Assembly: GCA_028720105.1 (NCBI GenBank)
Contig: JAQYLI010000012.1
Span: 28,690-92,689 of the forward strand
Origin: Oscillospiraceae bacterium
GTDB lineage: Bacteria > Bacillota > Clostridia > Oscillospirales > Ruminococcaceae
Length of the DNA stretch: 64,000 bases
Direction: 5' to 3'
Shown: piece by piece, positions 7,697 to 14,400 of the stretch
Layout of the letters: every line of letters begins with the position of its first letter
Position numbering within the stretch: the stretch's first letter is position 1
Notes under the pieces: model-generated
Databases searched by the model: none
Told to the model about the DNA's origin: nothing
Seen by the model: the letters and a program-made list of their open reading frames with translations, nothing else
Position numbers and translations under genes: made by a program

Positions 7697-9058
7697 ATGT
7701 TTAAAAAAGTTCTTATAGCTAACCGAGGCGAAATAGCCGTCAGAATAATCAGAGCTTGCAGGGAGCTTGGAATACACACCGTAACCGTCTATTCCACCGC
7801 CGACAAGCACGCTCTCCACGCTCAGATCGCCGACGAAAGCGTATGCATAGGCCCCCCTGCCACCAAGGACAGCTATTTAAACGCCGCAGCTCTCATAGAA
7901 GCCTGCAAAATGACAGGAGCGGAGGCTATCCACCCGGGCTTTGGCTTTCTCTCCGAGAATGCGGATTTTGCCCGTCTGTGCGAGGAAAATAACATAGTTT
8001 TCATAGGCCCCCGTCCCAAGTCTATCAGTATGCTGGGGGATAAGGCGGCAGCAAAGAAGGCAATGAAGGCAGCGGGAGTTCCCGTTATCCCCGGTTCCGA
8101 CGGAGCAGTTCCCGATATGGAGACCGCAAAGAAGCTCTGTGCCGAGATAGGCTGCCCCCTTATGGTAAAGGCTTCGGCAGGCGGCGGCGGACGAGGAATA
8201 CGTCTCGTTGAGCGCCCCGAGGATCTTGAGGACGCCATAATCGCCGCAAAGCAGGAAGCGAAGAATTTCTTCGGCGACGACAGCGTCTATATGGAGAAAT
8301 TTATCGTAAATCCCAAGCATATCGAAGTCCAGATACTCGCCGATAAATTCGGAAATACCGTTTACTTAGGCGAACGTGACTGCTCAATGCAAAGGAGAAA
8401 TCAGAAGGTTCTGGAGGAGACCCCCTCCCCCATTATGACCCCAGAGCTTCGTGAAAAAATGGGACGTGCGGCGGTCACAGCGGCAAGAGTATGCGGCTAT
8501 ACCAACGCAGGCACCATTGAGTTCCTTGTGGACTCGGGCAGGCGCTTCTACTTTATGGAAATGAACACCCGTATTCAGGTGGAACACCCCATAACCGAAG
8601 CCGTAACGGGCATAGACCTTGTAAAGCACCAGATAAAGATAGCCAATGGCGAGAGACTTCCCTTCACACAAAAGGATATCGCCATAACAGGTCATTCTAT
8701 CGAGTGCCGCATAAATGCGGAAAACCCCGATTATAATTTCCGTCCCAGCCCAGGACAGATAACCGCTCTCCACATTCCCGGAGGTCCCGGCATACGTGTG
8801 GACAGCTCCGTATATCAGGGCTACACCATTCCCCCCTACTATGACAGTATGATAGCCAAGCTTATAGTCCACGCCCCCACAAGAGAAGAAGCCATTGCCA
8901 AGATGAAATGGGCATTGGCGGAGTTCATCGTTGAGGGAGTGGATACCAACATAGATTTCCAGCTCTCCCTTATCAGAGACAGCGCGTTTGAAAGCGGAAC
9001 ATACGATATCGGCTATCTGGGCAGAAAGCTGTCAAGGGAAAATAAGCTAACGAATTGA
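7697..9058 (+). CDS. accC: Biotin carboxylase subunit of acetyl-CoA carboxylase
   Basis: ATP-dependent carboxylation of biotin on AccB. The 453-aa length is typical. It starts with FKKVLIANRGEIAVRIIRAC, has the glycine-rich ATP-grasp loop KASAGGGGRGIR, the EKFI-PKHIEVQ segment, MEMNTRIQVEHPITE with metal-binding glutamate and catalytic arginine, and the C-terminal YDSMIAKLI. It sits between fabZ and accD. Confidence 0.96.
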   Translation: MFKKVLIANRGEIAVRIIRACRELGIHTVTVYSTADKHALHAQIADESVCIGPPATKDSYLNAAALIEACKMTGAEAIHPGFGFLSENADFARLCEENNIVFIGPRPKSISMLGDKAAAKKAMKAAGVPVIPGSDGAVPDMETAKKLCAEIGCPLMVKASAGGGGRGIRLVERPEDLEDAIIAAKQEAKNFFGDDSVYMEKFIVNPKHIEVQILADKFGNTVYLGERDCSMQRRNQKVLEETPSPIMTPELREKMGRAAVTAARVCGYTNAGTIEFLVDSGRRFYFMEMNTRIQVEHPITEAVTGIDLVKHQIKIANGERLPFTQKDIAITGHSIECRINAENPDYNFRPSPGQITALHIPGGPGIRVDSSVYQGYTIPPYYDSMIAKLIVHAPTREEAIAKMKWALAEFIVEGVDTNIDFQLSLIRDSAFESGTYDIGYLGRKLSRENKLTN

Positions 9059-9068
9059 GGCGAAAAGA

Positions 9069-9938
9069 TTGTTAGAGGATCTGTTCAAGGTCGTCACCGC
9101 CCGCTTTAACGTGGACGACAGCGAAAAAACAACGGACGTCCCCGCAGAGAAGCAGTTCAAATGCCCCCGCTGCTCCGAGAGCTGCACCGCCGACGAGCTT
9201 GAGAATAACAAATGGGTATGTCCCTCCTGCGGCTATCACAGCAGGATAAGCGCAAGGGAACGTCTTTCCATAACCGCAGATAAGGACAGCTTCGTTGAAT
9301 ACGACAAGGATATGACAAGCCTTAATCCCATAGATTTCCCCGACTACGAAGAAAAGATCGCAGGACTCAGGGAAAAGACGGGACTTACCGAAGCAGTGAT
9401 CACAGGCGAATGTACCATAAAGGGCGAGCGCTGCATAATCGGAGTAATGGACTCCCACTTTATGATGGCGTCAATGGGCAGCGTGGTAGGCGAAAAGGTC
9501 ACAAGAGCCTTTGAAGCCGCCGCAGAGAAGAAGCTGCCGCTGGTGCTTTTCACCGCGTCGGGAGGAGCAAGAATGCAGGAGGGACTTGTCTCCCTTATGC
9601 AGATGGCAAAAACCAGCGGCGCAGCAGCAAAGCTTTCCCAGGCGGGAGGACTATACATAACCGTCCTCACCGACCCCACCACAGGCGGCGTAACAGCGTC
9701 GTTTGCCTCACTCGGCGATATCATAATAGCCGAGCCCAAGGTGCTTGTGGGCTTTGCAGGCAGACGCGTTATCGAGGGAACCATAAAGCAGCGGCTCCCC
9801 GAGGATTTCCAGTCTGCGGAATTTACACTTGAAAACGGATTTGCGGATATGATCGTGGAGCGTAAAAATCTCCGCCGTACCATAGCCCACCTTATCCGTC
9901 TCCATAAGCCCTATAAGGAGGTGGATATCCGTGTCTGA
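9069..9938 (+). CDS. accD: Acetyl-CoA carboxylase carboxyltransferase subunit beta
   Basis: Forms the carboxyltransferase with AccA that moves CO2 from biotin to acetyl-CoA. The 289-aa protein has an N-terminal four-cysteine zinc ribbon (Cys32, Cys35, Cys51, Cys54) and a crotonase-fold domain with ASGGARMQEGLVSLMQMAKT and FAGRRVIEGTI. The start is TTG at 9069; no better in-frame start lies ahead of the zinc ribbon. Its 3' end overlaps accA by 8 nt. Confidence 0.94.
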   Translation: MLEDLFKVVTARFNVDDSEKTTDVPAEKQFKCPRCSESCTADELENNKWVCPSCGYHSRISARERLSITADKDSFVEYDKDMTSLNPIDFPDYEEKIAGLREKTGLTEAVITGECTIKGERCIIGVMDSHFMMASMGSVVGEKVTRAFEAAAEKKLPLVLFTASGGARMQEGLVSLMQMAKTSGAAAKLSQAGGLYITVLTDPTTGGVTASFASLGDIIIAEPKVLVGFAGRRVIEGTIKQRLPEDFQSAEFTLENGFADMIVERKNLRRTIAHLIRLHKPYKEVDIRV

Positions 9939-10773
9939 GGAAAATATCGCAAATGTTGGCATCACCCCCTATGAGCGCCTTGAGATAATCAGGAACAAGA
10001 ACCGCCCCACCATTAGGGACTATCTTCCCCTTATCTTCAACGACTTTTTCGAGCTTCACGGCGACCGACTTTTCGGAGACGACGGAGCGATACTCGGCGG
10101 AATAGGCAGACTTGGCAATATCCCCGTCACCGTCATAGCCGAGGTCAAGGGCAGGGATATCTTTGAAAACAAGGCTTCAAACTTTGCAATGCCCCACCCC
10201 GAGGGCTACCGCAAGGCACTGAGACTTGCCCACCAGGCGGAGAAATTCCACCGTCCCGTTATATGCTTTATAGATACGCCCGGCGCATTCTGCGGAGTGG
10301 CGGCTGAAAAAAGAGGACAGGGCGAAGCAATTGCCCGAAATCTGGCGGAATTTATGGTATTAAAGACCCCCGTTATCTCGGTAGTTTTAGGCGAAGGCGG
10401 CAGCGGCGGCGCACTTGCTCTCGGAGTATGCGACGAGCTTGCAATGCTTGAGAACTCAATTTATTCGGTAATTTCACCAAGAGGCTTTGCTTCCATTTTG
10501 TGGAAAGACGCTTCAAAGGAGCGAGAAGCCTGCAATATAATGCGTGTAACAGCCGAAGACGCCGTTAATTTAGGCATTGCGGAGGCAATAATTCCAGAGC
10601 CCGAGGGCGGCGCACACAACGATCCCGAAACAACTGCCGAAAATATCTCTGATTTTTTGGTAAAATCGCTGAACAGTAAAATGAAAAAAGATATTGACGT
10701 TTTGCTGAATGAACGATATAATAAATTTAGAAAAATCGGTGTGTTCTCGGAAAATGCTTCCGCGGAGGAATAA
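9931..10773 (+). CDS. accA: Acetyl-CoA carboxylase carboxyltransferase subunit alpha
   Basis: Partner of AccD in the carboxyltransferase. The 280-aa protein contains FFELHGDRLFGDDGAI, PEGYRKALRLA, the FIDTPGAFCGVAAEKRGQGE oxyanion region and GEGGSGGALALG. It begins at GTG 9931 inside the accD end, preceded by AAGGAGGTGGA, so translation is probably coupled and the two subunits made in equal amounts. The C-terminal extension of longer homologues is short here. Confidence 0.94.
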   Translation: MSEENIANVGITPYERLEIIRNKNRPTIRDYLPLIFNDFFELHGDRLFGDDGAILGGIGRLGNIPVTVIAEVKGRDIFENKASNFAMPHPEGYRKALRLAHQAEKFHRPVICFIDTPGAFCGVAAEKRGQGEAIARNLAEFMVLKTPVISVVLGEGGSGGALALGVCDELAMLENSIYSVISPRGFASILWKDASKEREACNIMRVTAEDAVNLGIAEAIIPEPEGGAHNDPETTAENISDFLVKSLNSKMKKDIDVLLNERYNKFRKIGVFSENASAEE

Positions 10774-10841
10774 ACCGCCGATAAAACCACAAAGTAAGGA
10801 CAATAGTCTTTATGATACACAATCACAAGGAGGAAAATCAA

Positions 10842-11069
10842 ATGGTATTCGATAAGGTTAAGGAGCTTATTGCAGATCAGCTCGACGTTGACGCTGAGAA
10901 AGTAGTTGCAGAGGCAAACATTCAGGACGATCTGGGCGCAGATTCTCTGGACGTTGTTGACCTGGTAATGTCCCTTGAGGAAGAGTTCGATGTAGAGATC
11001 CCCGACGAAGCAGTTAAGGACATCAAGACTGTCGGCGATATCGTTAAGTACATCGAGGACAATCAGTGA
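10842..11069 (+). CDS. acpP: Acyl carrier protein
   Basis: Small acidic carrier (75 aa) that holds growing acyl chains on 4'-phosphopantetheine. The attachment Ser35 lies in the GADSLD motif. The ATG at 10842 is chosen over an upstream in-frame ATG at 10812 because AAGGAGG lies just before it and the product then begins MVFDKVKEL as in other ACPs. It is the last gene of the operon, followed by a strong terminator. Confidence 0.96.
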   Translation: MVFDKVKELIADQLDVDAEKVVAEANIQDDLGADSLDVVDLVMSLEEEFDVEIPDEAVKDIKTVGDIVKYIEDNQ

Positions 11070-11093
11070 TCCCAAGCCGAAGAAAAAAGCCTG

Positions 11094-11125
11094 CCCGAAA
11101 GTAAAAAAGCTTTCGGGTTTTTCTT
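11094..11125 (+). terminator. Terminator of the fab-acc-acpP operon
   Basis: CCCGAAAG (11094-11101) pairs perfectly with CTTTCGGG (11110-11117) across an 8-nt loop and is followed by a T-rich run. Confidence 0.85.
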
Positions 11126-11183
11126 CATTTACATTATAGCACATTTGTATCAATTTGTCAAGTGTTTTGCGAAACAAATTTTC

Positions 11184-11214
11184 ACAAAAAAAGACCGCCC
11201 CTTTTGGAACGGTC
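11184..11214 (-). terminator. Terminator of the HD-domain gene
   Basis: On the minus strand GACCG pairs with CGGTC (arms 11193-11197 and 11210-11214, with further GGAA/CCCC partial pairing) and is followed by a run of T (11184-11192). It sits 22 bp past the stop of the gene at 11236. Confidence 0.8.
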
Positions 11215-11235
11215 TTATAAATTTCAGAAATCATC

Positions 11236-11781
11236 TCACGCCGACTTGCGCTCTCTGAGCTTTCTTACGGGGAAGGAAACAAGCTTCGAGATAAGATAAC
11301 CCCAGTGAGCCATAACCTCCCAGGCGCCGCATATCTTGTCAACAAAAATGATGACAACAGTCTCCTTGTACTTGGGAAGAGCAATGTTCATAGGGAACAT
11401 ATGCTTCTTGATAATATCCGCTTCAACGGGAGTTATCTCAAAATACTTATTAACATTTTCAAGTGCTGTGGAAGCGTGGGTCCAGCCGTGCATCTTCTGA
11501 CCCTTTTCACGAACGTAGTCGTGCCAGTCATATAAGAAAAGGTCGTGGAGCAGTCCTGCTCTCGCTCCCGCTCTCTCGTCTAATGAAAGCAGCTTGCAGA
11601 TAAGGTAATTGTAGTATGAAACGTTCAGACAATGCTGGAAACAGGTGGTGTGGCCGTGGTGCATATACTGCTGCATCTGCAGAACCACATCGCTGTCAAG
11701 AAGATCGGAAACAAGGTCGTAATAGCCGCACTCGCTGTCGGGGACCGACAGATCTATTTTTGAGCCGATAGCATTCAACAT
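11236..11781 (-). CDS. HD-domain phosphohydrolase-like protein
   Basis: The 181-aa protein has an HD-type metal site pattern: HTTCFQHCLNVSYYNY near residues 44-59, then ARAGLLHDLFLYDW near residues 71-84 (the HD pair), and further histidines at HGWTHAS and KKHMFP. HD proteins hydrolyse phosphomonoesters or phosphodiesters, often of nucleotides; the substrate is not evident. The AAGGAAGGGATATT ribosome site precedes the ATG. It is divergent from mraZ across about 550 bp that contains MraZ-box-like repeats facing both ways, so it might belong to the MraZ regulon. Confidence 0.75.
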   Translation of the reverse strand: MLNAIGSKIDLSVPDSECGYYDLVSDLLDSDVVLQMQQYMHHGHTTCFQHCLNVSYYNYLICKLLSLDERAGARAGLLHDLFLYDWHDYVREKGQKMHGWTHASTALENVNKYFEITPVEADIIKKHMFPMNIALPKYKETVVIIFVDKICGAWEVMAHWGYLISKLVSFPVRKLRERKSA

Positions 11782-11858
11782 CGGGTAATATCCCTTCCTT
11801 TGATTTATTTATATAGATTTGAGATCTTATTTATTCGGCTTTTTTAAAAGCTAAATTT

Positions 11859-11887
11859 ATTATAACAGCACTTGCCCGATTTTGCAA
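11859..11887 (-). promoter_or_regulatory. Putative promoter of the HD-domain gene
   Basis: On the minus strand TTGCAA (11887-11882), a 17-nt spacer and TATAAT (11864-11859). The -35 box has the same sequence as the -35 proposed for mraZ. Confidence 0.6.
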
Positions 11888-12036
11888 TAGCCATTATGCA
11901 CATTTTTAAAGTAAATTGTTGGGCATTATTAAAGTATTTTTCAGAATTACAGTATAATTTCCTTAAATTGTCACAGAATATATTTCAAATTGGTCACAAG
12001 GATTACATTTCGGTTACAGCCAAATTCAAGATATCT

Positions 12037-12078
12037 TCACCACTTTTCACCACAAACGGGCGTTCCCGAAATATTATA
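12037..12078 (-). promoter_or_regulatory. Mirror-image MraZ-type boxes with a possible second promoter facing the HD gene
   Basis: Read on the minus strand, two GTGGTGA boxes (12053-12047 and 12043-12037) are 10 bp apart, and a 20-nt stretch (12037-12056) is an exact inverted copy of 12247-12266 upstream of mraZ. A TATAAT lies just upstream on the same strand (12078-12073), as it does in front of the plus-strand boxes. No convincing -35 was found. It may be a second MraZ operator for transcription toward the HD gene. Confidence 0.55.
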
Positions 12079-12192
12079 CCCATTGCAAAAATCGCATAAA
12101 TTATACGTTTTGGTATGATATTTTCGTCAAAATGCTCAAATCTCAGGGGCAAATTTCTTAATTTATTTGTCCTTTAAGTTGCCCCGAAAAGG

Positions 12193-12221
12193 TTGCAATT
12201 CGGTTACAAATAGTGTATAAT
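12193..12221 (+). promoter_or_regulatory. Putative mraZ (division cluster) promoter
   Basis: TTGCAA (12193-12198), a 17-nt spacer and a perfect TATAAT (12216-12221). The first GTGGTGA box begins 8 bp after the -10, over the expected transcription start. Confidence 0.7.
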
Positions 12222-12228
12222 TACTACA

Positions 12229-12267
12229 GTGGTGAATTAAGCCCATTTTGTGGTGAAAAGTGGTGAG
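12229..12267 (+). promoter_or_regulatory. MraZ operator boxes
   Basis: Three direct repeats: GTGGTGAA at 12229, GTGGTGAA at 12250 and GTGGTGAG at 12260. The spacings of 21 and 10 bp put all on one face of the helix. MraZ proteins are known to bind short G-rich direct repeats with a 10-bp period in front of their own gene; the fit here is by pattern. Confidence 0.7.
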
Positions 12268-12337
12268 TTTCAACAAGCTGTTGAAAGCCGTGTTGAAATG
12301 AGCCTGCCGCCGAATTTAAACGAAAGGACTGATGACA

Positions 12338-12766
12338 ATGCACGCTCCGCTTATGGGAACCTACAACCATACAATGGACGCCAAGGGCAGAATGGCATTT
12401 CCCGGCAAGCTCAGAGAGCAGCTCGGCGTGAATTTCGTCATCACAATAGGCCTTGAAGGCTGCCTTTACGTTTATTCCAACGAGGAATGGGAGAACTTCA
12501 CCGAGCAGCTCAGGACTCTTTCGGGTCCCGTGGCAAAGGCGGCTATCAGAAAATACGCCGCAAACGCCATCATTGCCGAGACCGACAAGCAGGGAAGAAT
12601 ACTTATCCCCCAGAACCTCAGAGATCACGCAGGTCTCGACCACGATGTGACCGTTATCGGCAATCTGAACAGAGCCGAGATATGGGACAGCGCAAGATAC
12701 GAGGAAATGAACTCCAAGTTCTCCGACGAAGAGCTTGCCGAGGCTATCGACTCCCTTGCTTTCTGA
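12338..12766 (+). CDS. mraZ: Transcriptional regulator MraZ
   Basis: DNA-binding regulator of its own division and cell wall cluster. The 142-aa protein consists of two SpoVT/AbrB-like halves with the signature DxxxR motifs DAKGR (residues 14-18) and DKQGR (83-87). ATG 12338 is preferred over ATG 12332 because the AAAGGA site is 9 nt away from the former and only 3 from the latter. It is the first gene of the cluster and follows the boxes it probably binds. Confidence 0.93.
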   Translation: MHAPLMGTYNHTMDAKGRMAFPGKLREQLGVNFVITIGLEGCLYVYSNEEWENFTEQLRTLSGPVAKAAIRKYAANAIIAETDKQGRILIPQNLRDHAGLDHDVTVIGNLNRAEIWDSARYEEMNSKFSDEELAEAIDSLAF

Positions 12767-12809
12767 CGAACACCTGCATTCTGATATATAAAGGACAATT
12801 TTACAGATT

Positions 12810-13730
12810 ATGGAATTTAATCATATACCCGTTATGCTGAGCGAATGTCTTGAGGGGCTTGACATCAAGCCCGACGGTGTTTATATCGACGGCACCTGCG
12901 GCGGTGCGGGACATTCAAAGGAAATAGCAAAACGGCTTGAAACGGGAATGCTCATCGGCATTGACCGTGACCCCGATGCCGTTAAGACCGCTTCAGAAAG
13001 GCTTGAAGGTCTGAGAGCCACGGTGGTAAAGGGAAATTATTCGGATATGAAGTCTGCGGCGGCAGAACTTCAGATAGATAAGGTGGACGGCATTCTCCTT
13101 GACCTGGGAGTTTCATCATATCAGCTTGACACCGCCGAGAGAGGATTTTCCTACCACGCAGACGCGCCTCTCGATATGAGAATGTCAAAGGAGGGCGTTT
13201 CCGCAAGGGATATCGTAAACGAATACTCCCTCAGTCAGCTGACTAAAATACTTTACGAATACGGCGAGGAGAAATTTGCTCCCAGAATTGCCGACGCTAT
13301 CATAAAGCACAGAGAGGAAAAGCCCATTGAGACCACCGCAGAGCTTGCGGATATCGTGAGAGAGGGCGTTCCCGCAAAGTTCAGACGTGAGAAAAATCCC
13401 TGCAAAAAGACATTTCAGGCTATAAGGATAGCCGTCAACTGCGAGTTTGAACATCTGGACAAGGCTCTTGACGAAGGCTTTGAGCTGTTAAAGCCGGGCG
13501 GCCGCTTCTGTATCATCACATTCCATTCTTTAGAGGACAGGATAGTGAAGCAGAGGTTTGCAGGCTGGTGCAAGGGCTGCACCTGTCCCCCCGATTTTCC
13601 CGTATGCGTATGCGGAAACAAGCCCAAAGCAAGGCTTGTAAACAGAAAGCCTGCAGAAGCCTCGGAGGAGGAGCTTGAAGCAAATCCAAGAAGCCGAAGC
13701 GCAAAACTCAGGATAATCGAAAAGCTGTAA
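12810..13730 (+). CDS. rsmH: 16S rRNA (cytosine-1402-N4) methyltransferase
   Basis: SAM-dependent methylation of C1402 in the ribosomal P site. The 306-aa protein starts with FNHIPVMLSECLEGL and has the SAM loop DGTCGGAGHS, GIDRDPDA, ILLDLGVSSYQLD, the RGFSY..APLDMRM segment and ITFHSLEDRIVK. Its place after mraZ is conserved across bacteria. Confidence 0.95.
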   Translation: MEFNHIPVMLSECLEGLDIKPDGVYIDGTCGGAGHSKEIAKRLETGMLIGIDRDPDAVKTASERLEGLRATVVKGNYSDMKSAAAELQIDKVDGILLDLGVSSYQLDTAERGFSYHADAPLDMRMSKEGVSARDIVNEYSLSQLTKILYEYGEEKFAPRIADAIIKHREEKPIETTAELADIVREGVPAKFRREKNPCKKTFQAIRIAVNCEFEHLDKALDEGFELLKPGGRFCIITFHSLEDRIVKQRFAGWCKGCTCPPDFPVCVCGNKPKARLVNRKPAEASEEELEANPRSRSAKLRIIEKL

Positions 13731-13773
13731 GATATATAAAAGAAAGACCGTTTAAAGAAAGGAAGGGATAAAT

Positions 13774-14256
13774 ATGGCAGACAGAAACTCAAATCTCGCC
13801 TATGACCTTTCAAGATATGAAAATTACGAGGAGAGGGCAAGCCAGCGCCGTCAGGACATCAAAAGCCGCAGCACCGCCGTAAAGCCCAAGCCTGTTATCG
13901 CCGCACCTATGCTGGTACTGCTTATAATTATGGCAGGGGCAATGCTCTCCTTCTGCATCACCTCAAAGGCAAATATAGCCGCCGTACACGCCGCTATCGT
14001 GGACGAGGAAGCAACAGTCCGCGCCCTTGAGCAGGAAAATGTAAGTATGATAACAAGGCTCGAGCAGAAAAGCTCCCAGAAGGTAGTTGAGGACTACGCA
14101 GAAAACGTTCTGGGAATGCAGAAGCTTGATAACGCCCAGGTGGAATACATAAGCCTTGAAAGCGGAAACAAGGTGGAGATACCCGAGCAGGATACAAGCG
14201 TTTTAAGAAAAATCAAGAACGCTTTTGACAGCTTTGTGGAATACCTCAGGGGTTAA
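13774..14256 (+). CDS. ftsL: FtsL-like septum protein
   Basis: Small bitopic division protein (160 aa). It has a polar N-terminal part, one membrane segment at about residues 46-66 (APMLVLLIIMAGAMLSFCIT) and a coiled-coil-like extracellular stretch with ALEQENVSMITRLEQKSSQ, followed by YAENVLGMQKLD, typical for FtsL/DivIC. Such proteins bind FtsQ (DivIB) and DivIC and activate the septal synthase pair. Sequence identity in this family is low, so the call leans on position between rsmH and the transpeptidase. An AAAGAAAGGAAGGG ribosome site lies upstream. Confidence 0.85.
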   Translation: MADRNSNLAYDLSRYENYEERASQRRQDIKSRSTAVKPKPVIAAPMLVLLIIMAGAMLSFCITSKANIAAVHAAIVDEEATVRALEQENVSMITRLEQKSSQKVVEDYAENVLGMQKLDNAQVEYISLESGNKVEIPEQDTSVLRKIKNAFDSFVEYLRG

Positions 14257-14284
14257 TCAAATATGATATAATAGCATCGCTCTG

Positions 14285-14350
14285 ACGCATGACCGCTTAT
14301 ATACTTTTCTTTGTGTTTGCAAAAAGAGAAGTATAAACTGGCTCATGCGT
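14285..14350 (+). promoter_or_regulatory. Long imperfect hairpin ahead of the PASTA transpeptidase gene
   Basis: ACGCATGA (14285-14292) is the exact complement of TCATGCGT (14343-14350). Further in, TATACTTTTCT and AGAGAAGTATA also nearly pair, giving a 66-nt stem-loop in the 144-bp gap after ftsL. No T-run follows directly, so it is more likely an RNA processing or attenuation element than a simple terminator. A TATAAT-like sequence sits just before it (14263-14268) without a clear -35. Confidence 0.45.
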
Positions 14351-14400
14351 TCTTGCACTTATGAGAAGAAACGTCACAGGGGTCTGAGGAGGAAAATGTC

